A DNA stretch of 34,253 bases from Candidatus Zambryskibacteria bacterium RIFCSPLOWO2_01_FULL_35_19 (GTDB taxonomy: Bacteria; Patescibacteriota; Minisyncoccia; Phycocordibacterales; WO2-35-19): positions 4,368 to 38,620 of the forward strand of contig MHWA01000006.1 in NCBI GenBank assembly GCA_001825335.1, written 5' to 3'. Shown piece by piece: positions 5,108 through 13,266 of the stretch. The notes under the pieces were generated by a model, which was given only the letters and a program-made list of their open reading frames with translations, made no database searches and was not told the origin of the DNA. A program made the position numbers and the translations under genes. Position 1 is the first letter of the stretch; each line of letters starts with the position of its first letter.

Positions 5108-7300
5108 TTACGGATTCCTCCCGGCTTTTATTTCATTTATATAGTATTCTCCCTGTTCCTTAAAAGTAGGATCTAAAATAATGATTTCTTCCAAAGTCTG
5201 AATAGCTTCTGTCCTTCTGTTTGCTTGCAAATAAACGGCAGTGAGAGTTATTCTGTGTTGTAAATTACTTGGGTCAAGCTCTATTCTTTTATTGACTATA
5301 TTTATTATTTCTTGATATTGACTCAATGATAGCAATATAGTCAAATACCTATCATCAAAAACCAATTTTGATTCTGGTATTTCACCTAAAATTTGCGATC
5401 CTGTGACCGTATCTCCAGAAGCAAGCAATGTCAGACCGTATATAAATTTAGCTTCTTCAAATGAAGTATCAAGTTCATAAGCAATCTTGGCCGACCCTAG
5501 AGCTTCGTTTGTTTTCCCATTAAGAAGATAGTTGCTTGTTAACTCAAAAAACATTTGTTGTTTATTTGGAGAAAGTTTTTGAGCTTCTTTCACTTGTTCT
5601 ATAGCTTTTTCATACAAACCAAATCTTGAAAGAAAAATCCCATAAAAAAGTCTGTAACGAGCGTCATCTGGAACTTTATCTAAATTCTTATTAAAAGATT
5701 TGTCTACCGCGTCAAACAATTCTTGCTTAAATTCAGTTGAAATATTTTGATTGGTCGCCATAGCAATGGCTGTTTGAGATATGTGTTCTAAACTTTCAGA
5801 AAAACCCATACCACTAGAAAGGGGCTTGGTATAAATTTTAATGTCTGCCACTTTTCCTTGATTGTTTGTTTTCAAAACTTCTAGCAAATCTTTATTTTGT
5901 TGCCAAGGCAAATAAATAACAAAATATAAAACTCCTATAATTAAAACTAATATTAAGGCCTCTATTATAGGTCTTCCTTTTTCGTTATCAAACATTTTTG
6001 TCATCTTGGCTGAAATATTATCCCACAAGGAAAGATTCATTTCTGAAGCATGCGAATGGACATAAGCCAAAATAGTAAAGAAGAGTATATAACTACTTAT
6101 CTGATCAAAAACGAAAAGATTATTAAAAAGGTAAGCAGAGACAAGCCCAAGCATTATAGCTTTTTCATTTTTAGACAAGTTTTCATTTTTAGATTTAAAG
6201 ATATAAAAAAGCAAAGCCAAAAGAATAGAAGTGTAAGAAAGAAAGCCCAAAAGTCCCCCTGCTACCAACCAATCAAGTGGGGTGCTATGAGCTCTATCAA
6301 ACCACGGCTCCTGATTATACATACGCGAATCATAATATTTATTGAAAACAAAATTAAAACCTTCTTGTCCCCAACCCAAAATTGGTTTTTCTACAAATCC
6401 TTTTATAGCCATTGGCCAAACAAAATATCTGCCTTGAGTTTTAACTTCAGAAAAAGAAAGAGAAGAGAAACGTCTTAAGACAGGACTCTCTTTAACAAAA
6501 GTGGTGTTTTTAAAAGCCAAAAATAATCCCACAAAAGCAATGAGTCCAATAAAGCCACCAAGAGCTACTTTTCTTATGCTGTCATTTTTTTCTGATTTAA
6601 ATAAAAGATATACAAAAGTGATAAAAGCACCCCCAAGAATACCCAAGATGGCTCCCCTAGTAGCGGTGAAATAAAGCACGACCAAATCCATCAAAGCAAT
6701 TATTGCCAATAAGATTTTTTGCCATTTTTGTTTAAACCTGACAAAAAGAAGAGCTGCAAAAAATATATGAAAAACCATATAAATACCAAGATAGCCCGCA
6801 TTACCTAAAGTGCCATCTACTCGAACTCCCCCCTGATTTATGGTAATCTTACCAGCCAACTGCAAGAAAGAATAAATAGCCATAATGGCAGAAGCGACTA
6901 AACTAGTCGCAAGGAGTTTATTCCACAACTCTTGAGTTTTTAAAACTGAACCCATCACTACAAAATAAGCGCCAAGATGGAGGAGAGTGATATAACCTTC
7001 CATTCTTTCATAATTACTCCAAAAAGCTTTGAAAGGGTTTTGAGCAAAAATATCAGCAAGTCCCATCACTATTAAAAATGTTAGTATTGCTCCCAATATC
7101 CAAGAAAATTTAGGCCGATAAGATTCGTCTCTTATAGCCAAAACAAGCCAAGTAGCAAAAACAATCTCAACTAAAAATCGGAAAACAAAAGCTTTGCCGG
7201 TAATAAATGGAAAAAAGAGTGATGAACTAACAATAAGTGGCACAAACGGCATCGCAAAAAGCCCAGCTAATATAATGTATTTGAGTTGACTGTTGGTCAT
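5108..7300 (-). CDS. O-antigen ligase/polymerase-like membrane protein with C-terminal TPRs
   Basis: Wzy_C/WaaL-family proteins polymerise lipid-linked glycans or transfer them to an acceptor on the outer face of the cytoplasmic membrane. The first ~460 residues form about eleven hydrophobic helices. A large extracytoplasmic loop holds GWGQEGFNFVFNKYYD and FDRAHSTPLDWLVAGGLLG, the conserved Arg/His region of the family. The last ~200 residues are soluble, with TPR-like helices (…DDARYRLFYGIFLSRFGLYEKAIEQ…, …LDPSNLQHRITLTAVYLQA…). It may act as a protein O-oligosaccharyltransferase or glycan polymerase; the acceptor cannot be told. It diverges from the flippase at 7386. TATACT with an extended TG (7309-7314) lies 8 nt before the ATG, suggesting a leaderless mRNA. 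Confidence 0.85.
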   Translation of the reverse strand: MTNSQLKYIILAGLFAMPFVPLIVSSSLFFPFITGKAFVFRFLVEIVFATWLVLAIRDESYRPKFSWILGAILTFLIVMGLADIFAQNPFKAFWSNYERMEGYITLLHLGAYFVVMGSVLKTQELWNKLLATSLVASAIMAIYSFLQLAGKITINQGGVRVDGTLGNAGYLGIYMVFHIFFAALLFVRFKQKWQKILLAIIALMDLVVLYFTATRGAILGILGGAFITFVYLLFKSEKNDSIRKVALGGFIGLIAFVGLFLAFKNTTFVKESPVLRRFSSLSFSEVKTQGRYFVWPMAIKGFVEKPILGWGQEGFNFVFNKYYDSRMYNQEPWFDRAHSTPLDWLVAGGLLGFLSYTSILLALLFYIFKSKNENLSKNEKAIMLGLVSAYLFNNLFVFDQISSYILFFTILAYVHSHASEMNLSLWDNISAKMTKMFDNEKGRPIIEALILVLIIGVLYFVIYLPWQQNKDLLEVLKTNNQGKVADIKIYTKPLSSGMGFSESLEHISQTAIAMATNQNISTEFKQELFDAVDKSFNKNLDKVPDDARYRLFYGIFLSRFGLYEKAIEQVKEAQKLSPNKQQMFFELTSNYLLNGKTNEALGSAKIAYELDTSFEEAKFIYGLTLLASGDTVTGSQILGEIPESKLVFDDRYLTILLSLSQYQEIINIVNKRIELDPSNLQHRITLTAVYLQANRRTEAIQTLEEIIILDPTFKEQGEYYINEIKAGRNP

Positions 7301-7308
7301 AGAGAGAA

Positions 7309-7317
7309 GTATATCAA
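7309..7317 (-). promoter_or_regulatory. Extended -10 of the O-antigen-ligase-like gene
   Basis: TGA-TATACT on the - strand, with only TCTCTCTAT-type bases to the ATG at 7300. No convincing -35. Confidence 0.45.
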
Positions 7318-7385
7318 ATATAATAATTAAATGAATAGGTAGAAAAAATCTGTTATTTCTGGTATTGTTTTGGAATTAAAGACTT

Positions 7386-8645
7386 ATGGTAGAAAAACTA
7401 AAAAATAAAATTATCTTCCTCCTCCACTGGAGTGAGAGGTACACCAAGACCGATATGGTCTATTTATTTAAAGGTGGCTTTTGGCTTACTTTGGGACAAA
7501 TCTTTTCATCTATAGCAGCTTTTGCAGTATCAGTAGCATTTGCAAACTTTTTTCCAAAAGAAATCTTTGGAGTATATAAATATATTTTATCTATCTTTGG
7601 TATATTAGCTATTTTTAGTTTACCTGGACTATCATCAGCTCTTACAAAAGCTTTTTCTAAAGGTTTCTCTGGATCATATTTGGAAGTCTTCTATTACCGT
7701 ATTCGTTGGGCTTTATTGGGAAGTTTAGTAGCAATCATTACTTCTGGATATTACTTCTTACAAGGAAACACTGTGCTCGGTTTTTCATTCATTATAGTAG
7801 CTGCAGCTCTACCTTTTTTTGATTCTCTATCAATATATAATTCATACTTACACAGTAAAAAAAGATTTAAAGAATTTTCCTATATCAACGCAATAAATCA
7901 AATTATTCCAGCTATTGGTCTTATTATTACAATAATATTTTTCAAAAATGTTTGGTTAATATTGGGAGTATATTTTTCTTTTCATATCATCTTAAGATTT
8001 ATTTTCTTTAAAAAATTTAACAAAGAAACAACTATCAAAGAAAAAACTCCAAAAGAAGTTTTTTCTTATGGAAAACATTTAAGTCTTATGGGTGTTTTAG
8101 GTACATTATCAGCCCATATAGACAAAGTATTAGTTTTCCAACTTTTAGGAGGAACGGAGTTAGCTTTATATACTATTGCTATTGCCCCAATAGATCAAAT
8201 AAAAGGTTTTTTTAAAAATATTAGTTTTTTAGCATGGCCAAAATTTGCAGAACAATCTTTTGAAAATATCAGGGAAGTTTTGTTTGGAAAATTAAAAAAA
8301 TTTTTTGTATTTTTAACTGTAGTAATAACTATATATATTCTACTAGCACCATTTTTCTTTAATTTATTTTTTCCTACTTATACTCAATCAATAATTTACT
8401 CTCAAGTTCTTGCTATATCAGTTATATTCGCAATATTAGGAACTATACCTTACGCTTTTCTTGAATCTCATGGATCCAAAAAATCTCTTTACACATACAA
8501 CATAATTGGAAATATATTTAGTATTGCTACACTTTTAATATTAATACCTTTTTATGGCTTATGGGGAGCTATAATAGCTAGATTTACAACTAGAATTGTA
8601 AGTTATCTTCTATTAATTCTATTAATAAAAAAAGAATCTAGATAA
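7386..8645 (+). CDS. Wzx-type polysaccharide flippase
   Basis: Polysaccharide_synt/MATE-like fold protein of 419 residues with about twelve membrane helices. It would flip undecaprenyl- or other lipid-linked oligosaccharides across the cytoplasmic membrane. Typical features are an N-terminal amphipathic stretch, then YLFKGGFWLTLGQIFSSIAAF and KEIFGVYKYILSIFGILAIFSLPGLSSALT in helices 1-2. There is also a basic cytosolic loop near residue 210 and LLGGTELALYTIAIAPIDQI mid-protein. It is the only flippase in the window, so it is the natural partner of the surrounding glycosyltransferases and the ligase-like protein. It diverges from the latter and overlaps the downstream opposite-strand GT4 gene by 8 bases. 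No Shine-Dalgarno site is visible. Confidence 0.87.
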   Translation: MVEKLKNKIIFLLHWSERYTKTDMVYLFKGGFWLTLGQIFSSIAAFAVSVAFANFFPKEIFGVYKYILSIFGILAIFSLPGLSSALTKAFSKGFSGSYLEVFYYRIRWALLGSLVAIITSGYYFLQGNTVLGFSFIIVAAALPFFDSLSIYNSYLHSKKRFKEFSYINAINQIIPAIGLIITIIFFKNVWLILGVYFSFHIILRFIFFKKFNKETTIKEKTPKEVFSYGKHLSLMGVLGTLSAHIDKVLVFQLLGGTELALYTIAIAPIDQIKGFFKNISFLAWPKFAEQSFENIREVLFGKLKKFFVFLTVVITIYILLAPFFFNLFFPTYTQSIIYSQVLAISVIFAILGTIPYAFLESHGSKKSLYTYNIIGNIFSIATLLILIPFYGLWGAIIARFTTRIVSYLLLILLIKKESR

Positions 8646-9768
8646 TCTTATTTTTAATTTCTTTAACTATATTCTGAACTCTTATTTCCCAAGAAAATTT
8701 TTGGACATATTCAAAAGCTTTTTCTATAGTTTTTAAGGAAAACTCTTTATCAGACAAAACTTTCTTTATTACTTCTACAAAAGATTCTGGATTATCAGCC
8801 TCTGCAAAAAAACAAACATCTTTATTTACAGCTTCTCTTATAGAAGGCAAATTTGATGCAACTATTGGTCTCTTTGAAGCCATATATTCAAAAAGTTTCA
8901 GAGGAGAAGTATAACTAGCTCCAATTTTTTCTTTGCCTGAATTAGGCACCACCAAAACATCCGCTGATTTAAGGTAAATTGGGACAATTTCTCTTTTTTG
9001 AAAAGGTCTTATTATTATATTTTTACTACTATATTTTTCTTTAAACTGATCAAACTCTGGTCTTACTCCACCAATAAATACAAAAGCTACTTCTGGTAAA
9101 AGTTTTGCTGCCTCTGCTAAAGTATCAGCCCCTTTCCAAGAATAGAGCTGACCACTATATAAAACTATTTCTTTCTCTAAAGGCAAACCAAGTTTTTCTC
9201 TTGCCTCATCTTTGCTTAAATCAATATCAAACTTTTTAATATCAACACCGCTAGGAGAAATAAAAATCTTTTCTGAAGAAACACCTCTATTAATCAACTC
9301 TTTCTTTAAATTGTTATTAAGAACAAAAAACAATCTTGGTTTTTTAATAACCCTTTTAAAAAGAAAGTCTGCTACTGGTATATTATGCACTTCAAAAATT
9401 ATAAAATTTTTTTTGGAGAAAAAAAGTAAAGTTAAATAATCTCTAGTATATAAAATATCATTTTTATTAATTTTTATTTTAAATTTTGATGCTACCAAAA
9501 AAGACAAAATATCTATCCAATAAAAAACTCTACCAAACTTTAATGTTTTACCTAAAAAATCAAAACTTGGTATTTTTTTAATATTAAAATTATTTTCTAT
9601 TTTATAAAAATCAAAAGGATTGTTGTCCTTTTCCATATTTTTACGATCTGGCACAAAAAGTTCTACTTTAAACCCAAGTTTAGAAAACTCGCTACACATC
9701 TTCATAATGGCATAACCCTGTGCCCTAGGGGTAGGTATACGCACATTTGTAATATATTTTATATGCAT
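8638..9768 (-). CDS. Glycosyltransferase family 4 (GT-B)
   Basis: Retaining glycosyltransferase, likely using an NDP-sugar at the cytosolic membrane face. The N-terminal domain begins MHIKYITNVRIPTPRAQGYAIMKM, with the acceptor-side loop. The C-terminal domain has VLYSGQLYSWKGADTLAEA, FIGG, and the donor-binding SPLKLFEYMASKRPIVASNLPSIREAV segment (~290-315) with a Glu of the EX7E type. Length 376 is normal. Its ATG overlaps the stop of the upstream membrane protein by one base (TAATG), so translation is probably coupled. Sugar specificity cannot be read. Confidence 0.88.
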   Translation of the reverse strand: MHIKYITNVRIPTPRAQGYAIMKMCSEFSKLGFKVELFVPDRKNMEKDNNPFDFYKIENNFNIKKIPSFDFLGKTLKFGRVFYWIDILSFLVASKFKIKINKNDILYTRDYLTLLFFSKKNFIIFEVHNIPVADFLFKRVIKKPRLFFVLNNNLKKELINRGVSSEKIFISPSGVDIKKFDIDLSKDEAREKLGLPLEKEIVLYSGQLYSWKGADTLAEAAKLLPEVAFVFIGGVRPEFDQFKEKYSSKNIIIRPFQKREIVPIYLKSADVLVVPNSGKEKIGASYTSPLKLFEYMASKRPIVASNLPSIREAVNKDVCFFAEADNPESFVEVIKKVLSDKEFSLKTIEKAFEYVQKFSWEIRVQNIVKEIKNKII

Positions 9769-11195
9769 TATCTTTTGAATAATTTATTTTCTAGAATTTT
9801 TAATTTATTTTTGAAGTGTTCTCTATAATTTGACCATATAAAAAAAACTGATGAAAAAGCACTTATGAGCAAAAGAGGCTCTATCGGTATACGATAACGA
9901 GCATGAGCAATTGGTCCAGTAACAAGAGCAAAATACATTATAATTGCCCAAAACATTCTTATTAATCTTTTATTTTTAGAAAACCACATACCCAAAAAAG
10001 CAAAGACAGTTATAATTAACCAAAAGAAATTTTCAACTAAAGTCCAGCCGTGATTTTTAATAACTGTAATCAAAACAGGTAATGAAAATGGGTGCAATGC
10101 TTGGATAAGTGAAGGTTCCGGTTCTGGATTAAAATCTGGTTGCAAATCATTAATCAGTCTATCGTATTCATTAATTCCACTTGATGTAAAAAATGGGATA
10201 AAGGAAGTTGCGTGAAAAATAGCGTATCTAAATGGATGAGAAGTTATTACTTCAATAGCAGTCTCTTGCATTGCTTTTGAATATTTAAGATCTTGAGGTA
10301 TTGGGTATTCAGGAATACCAGCTTTTTCCAACATATCCCTTCTAGCTTGAAAAATATCTATGTTGTTTAAAGCGGCATAAAATTGAGTGGCATTTTGACG
10401 AAATAAAACATAAGGACCAGTAGAAGCAAAAGCCCAAACGTCCATCTTTATTTTATTTCTTATATACCAAGGACTTAAAGTTGCGAAAAAAACTATTATC
10501 AAAAAAATAGTAGCAAAGATATGTTGACGAGTTGTCTCCTCCTTTTTTAAATAAAAAATAAAATAAGCTGGTATAAAAAATAAAAGTATATATTGAGAAG
10601 CTGGCCTTATGTAAATAGTCAAAGCAAGGAGTAACCCCGTGAGAGCCCATTTTAAATACATATTTTTAACTTCTGAAAATAAAAATAGATACAAAGCAGA
10701 CATAGAAATAAAAACAAATAGAGTTTCATTAAAAAGAGCAGAAGCTGCAAGGAGAGTGCCTGGTAAAATGATATATAAGATAGAAGCAATCAGCGCTAAT
10801 TTATGATTTGTTAATTTATCTACTATTTTAAATATAAATAAAGAAGTTAAGAAAACTAAAAAAATATGGGCTATTAATACTGGATAAAGACTCCCAAACA
10901 AATAGTAAAAAATAGCTACGAAAAATGGATACCCGGGTGTACGCCAAGTATCAGGTTCAAATGGTGCATTTTCACTTCTTGAAAATACTTTGTTTTCAAC
11001 TAGGTTCTTAGCTAAAAATCCATTATCATAAGTAACGCCAGCAACTCCAATATTTAAAGCTGGGTATTCTTTAGCTTCTTTGGCTTCAGAATTTTTAGCA
11101 GTTAAAGATATAAAAAGGATGCTACTTCCTATCACAACAACCGATACAATAAAAATCAATATGTAAGTCCGATATTTATTACTTATATTTAGCAT
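9768..11195 (-). CDS. Polytopic GT-C glycosyltransferase (PMT/ArnT-like)
   Basis: A 475-residue membrane protein with a first helix, then a long outside loop holding YDNGFLAKNLVE and PDTWRTPGYPFFVAIFYYLFG. This arrangement (acidic residue in the first loop, then R-x-P-G-Y-P) is typical of PMT_2/GT39-type enzymes that take sugar from a polyprenyl-phosphate donor. About ten more helices follow, with an extracytoplasmic segment ~250-340. It probably adds a sugar to glycan or protein outside the membrane. It is the first gene of a two-gene - strand unit with the GT4 at 8638. A TATAAA box lies about 10 nt before the ATG. Confidence 0.78.
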   Translation of the reverse strand: MLNISNKYRTYILIFIVSVVVIGSSILFISLTAKNSEAKEAKEYPALNIGVAGVTYDNGFLAKNLVENKVFSRSENAPFEPDTWRTPGYPFFVAIFYYLFGSLYPVLIAHIFLVFLTSLFIFKIVDKLTNHKLALIASILYIILPGTLLAASALFNETLFVFISMSALYLFLFSEVKNMYLKWALTGLLLALTIYIRPASQYILLFFIPAYFIFYLKKEETTRQHIFATIFLIIVFFATLSPWYIRNKIKMDVWAFASTGPYVLFRQNATQFYAALNNIDIFQARRDMLEKAGIPEYPIPQDLKYSKAMQETAIEVITSHPFRYAIFHATSFIPFFTSSGINEYDRLINDLQPDFNPEPEPSLIQALHPFSLPVLITVIKNHGWTLVENFFWLIITVFAFLGMWFSKNKRLIRMFWAIIMYFALVTGPIAHARYRIPIEPLLLISAFSSVFFIWSNYREHFKNKLKILENKLFKR

Positions 11196-11217
11196 ACACT
11201 TTTATTTATAATTCAGT

Positions 11218-11246
11218 TTGACGTAGTGATTATAATTCTCTAGAAT
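11218..11246 (+). promoter_or_regulatory. Promoter of the 11259 methyltransferase operon
   Basis: TTGACG (11218-11223), 17-bp spacer, TAGAAT (11241-11246). The predicted start is ~6 nt before the ATG at 11259, so the leader is nearly absent. Confidence 0.6.
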
Positions 11247-11258
11247 AACTATCACAGT

Positions 11259-11969
11259 ATGACCAATTTTACTTATGAAATCAAGGATTTAGAAGCTATG
11301 TCAAAAGCTAATAATTACCACAACTGGGTCTTTGACGAGCTCAAGAATTTTTTGGGTGAAAAGGTAGCTGAAATAGGAGCTGGTAATGGTAATTTTTCAG
11401 CATTTCTTCTACAAAGTCCCAATATTAAAAAGCTTATTTCTGTTGAACCTGACAAAGATATCTGCATTCTCTACCAACAAAACATTTCTGACTCTAGAGC
11501 CGAAATAGTAAACGGCTTTCTAGGTGATATAAAAGATAATTATTCAAATAGTTTTAATTCCATCACTTACGTAAACGTCTTAGAACACGTAGCAGATGAT
11601 AAAAAAGAGCTTTCATATGTTTATGATTGCCTCAAAGATGAGGGGCGAATTTGTATTTTTGTACCAGCTCTACCTTTCCTTTATAGTGAACATGATAAAT
11701 CAATTGGTCATTTTAGACGCTATACCAAAAAACGACTTAGAAAACTATTGGAAGAAAGTGGTTTTGTGGTAGAAAAAATAAAATATTTTGATATTGTCGG
11801 TATTTTCACTTGGTTTATGGTATACAAAATTTTGAAAATGAAACCCAAGCCCGGAAATGTCTCTTTTTACGACAAATTAATCATCCCTATTCTTCGCACT
11901 ATAGAACAATTTATACCTCTTCCTGTAGGCAAAAGTCTTATCGCTATAGGCAAAAAGTTCAATAAATAA
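11259..11969 (+). CDS. Class I SAM-dependent methyltransferase
   Basis: A 236-residue Methyltransf_11/23-type enzyme. SAM-binding motif I is VAEIGAGNGNFSAFLL (~35-50), motif II is the acidic VEPD, and the post-III region is NVLEHVADDKKELSYVYDCLKDEGRICIFVPA (~108-140). The C-terminal part (YTKKRLRKLLEESGFVVEKIKYFD) and a hydrophobic stretch are common in methyltransferases that modify lipid-linked sugars. Substrate unknown. It is followed by the nucleotidyltransferase gene after 44 bases, and that gene has its own promoter. Confidence 0.88.
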   Translation: MTNFTYEIKDLEAMSKANNYHNWVFDELKNFLGEKVAEIGAGNGNFSAFLLQSPNIKKLISVEPDKDICILYQQNISDSRAEIVNGFLGDIKDNYSNSFNSITYVNVLEHVADDKKELSYVYDCLKDEGRICIFVPALPFLYSEHDKSIGHFRRYTKKRLRKLLEESGFVVEKIKYFDIVGIFTWFMVYKILKMKPKPGNVSFYDKLIIPILRTIEQFIPLPVGKSLIAIGKKFNK

Positions 11970-11998
11970 CCATATATTGTTTTTTTGTCAAAATACTT

Positions 11999-12004
11999 TA
12001 TACT
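11999..12004 (+). promoter_or_regulatory. -10 box upstream of the nucleotidyltransferase
   Basis: TATACT nine bases before the ATG at 12014, with TTGTTT 16 bases further upstream as a possible -35. The short leader fits the near-leaderless pattern of this window. Confidence 0.4.
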
Positions 12005-12013
12005 ACTAAAACA

Positions 12014-12511
12014 ATGATCCACAAAAAAATAAAATCCCTAGATGAACTTGCTCATATATGCGAAAAGTTACGGGCAAAAAATAAAATTATAATCCATTGT
12101 CACGGGACATTTGACCTACTTCACCCAGGACATATAAATTTATTCGAGCAAGCTCGTTCTTTGGGAGACATTGTTATTGTAACCGTCACTCCCGATATAC
12201 ATGTCCGTAAAGGACCTGGTCGTCCAGTTTACAAGGAGGAAATCAGGGTAAAATCGATTGCAGCACTTATCTATGTTGATTTTGTATCTCTTGATCGCAA
12301 CCCAGAAGCACACGAGATAATACGATTATTAAAACCTCATATATATGTAAAAAGTGAGGAATTTGCTGGTAAAGAAAAAGATCCGTCTCTTCCAATGGGA
12401 CGCGAAAAAAAGACCTTAGACGAAGTAGGAGCACGTCTTCATTTTGCAAAAGAAATACTACCTTTTCATTCTAGTCACATTATTAAAAATTATTTTACTA
12501 ATAATAATTAG
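12014..12511 (+). CDS. HldE/RfaE C-domain-like sugar-phosphate nucleotidyltransferase
   Basis: Cytidylyltransferase-fold protein of 165 residues. IHCHGTFDLLHPGH (27-40) contains the HxGH nucleotide-binding motif, followed by VTVTPDIHVRKGPGRPVY and the late FHSSHIIKNYF motif near the C-terminus. The closest well-known relatives are D-glycero-beta-D-manno-heptose-1-phosphate adenylyltransferases and other CTP/ATP sugar-phosphate or polyol-phosphate nucleotidyltransferases. It should activate a sugar-1-phosphate as the NDP-sugar donor for nearby glycosyltransferases. The kinase domain found in fused HldE is absent here and no partner kinase is in the window, so the substrate is open. It precedes a GT2 by 12 bases, probably in one operon. 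Confidence 0.8.
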   Translation: MIHKKIKSLDELAHICEKLRAKNKIIIHCHGTFDLLHPGHINLFEQARSLGDIVIVTVTPDIHVRKGPGRPVYKEEIRVKSIAALIYVDFVSLDRNPEAHEIIRLLKPHIYVKSEEFAGKEKDPSLPMGREKKTLDEVGARLHFAKEILPFHSSHIIKNYFTNNN

Positions 12512-12523
12512 AGGGCATATTTT

Positions 12524-13258
12524 ATGAAGCCATCACTTTCGGTAGTCATACCAGTATTAAATGAAGCGGAAAATATAGGGAAAGCAGTAGAAGCTGTTTT
12601 ACGTGCTATTAATGATAGCAACATAAATCAATACGAAATTATTATTTCAGATAATGGTTCTACCGATGGAACGCGCGATGTTATTGAAGAGATGGAGAGT
12701 CATAATCCACACATAAAGCATGTTTATCCCACAGAAAACTTGGGTAGCGGTCAAGCGGTACGTGATGGTCTAAAAGTTGCCACCAGTGAATATTCTGCTT
12801 ATGTAGTCGGTGATAACGAAATGACCGAAGAAGCTCTTCACAACCTTTTTGGAGCACTTGGTAAAGCAGACATAATAAATACCTATATATCAAACCCAGA
12901 AGTACGTGCCCTCCCTCGACAAATACTTTCAGCTAACTTCGGCCGACTAATGCGATTGTTTTTTGGCGTCAAACTAAAATATTTTACTGGACCTGCCATC
13001 ATACGCACAGATTTATTCCGTGCCGCTCGTCGAAGCACTTATGGATTTGCCTTCATGGCAGAGATTCTTGTTCAAATAATAAAAGCAGGTTATTCATACT
13101 ATCAAGTACCAATGCCTCTTCAACCACGAACTTATGGCGAACCAGGAGTATATAGATTAAAAGATATGTGGCGCGTATTTAAAGCAGTCTTTTCTATGTT
13201 CTTTAACGTCCACTTTTCCGGTGCAGTTTCTAATCTACGGAATCTAAAGAAAAAATAA
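12524..13258 (+). CDS. Glycosyltransferase family 2 (DPM1-like)
   Basis: A 244-residue GT-A enzyme. It begins LSVVIPVLNEAENIGKAVEAVL, then ISDNGSTDGT (nucleotide binding), a GSGQAVRDGL loop, and VVGDNEMTEE in the place of the metal-binding DxD motif. The latter is atypical (GDN rather than DAD). It lacks the C-terminal membrane helices of DPM/GtrB proteins but has an amphipathic C-terminus. AGAGGG lies 8 bases before the ATG. Acceptor unknown; lipid phosphate is possible by family. It converges with asnB, leaving only 8 bases between stop codons. Confidence 0.84.
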   Translation: MKPSLSVVIPVLNEAENIGKAVEAVLRAINDSNINQYEIIISDNGSTDGTRDVIEEMESHNPHIKHVYPTENLGSGQAVRDGLKVATSEYSAYVVGDNEMTEEALHNLFGALGKADIINTYISNPEVRALPRQILSANFGRLMRLFFGVKLKYFTGPAIIRTDLFRAARRSTYGFAFMAEILVQIIKAGYSYYQVPMPLQPRTYGEPGVYRLKDMWRVFKAVFSMFFNVHFSGAVSNLRNLKKK

Positions 13259-13266
13259 GTTACAAT

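Noticed and set aside
6050..6478. + strand ORF of 142 codons inside the ligase-like gene
   Set aside because: Antisense to a clear membrane-protein gene; Lys/Ile-rich noise with no motif or ribosome site.
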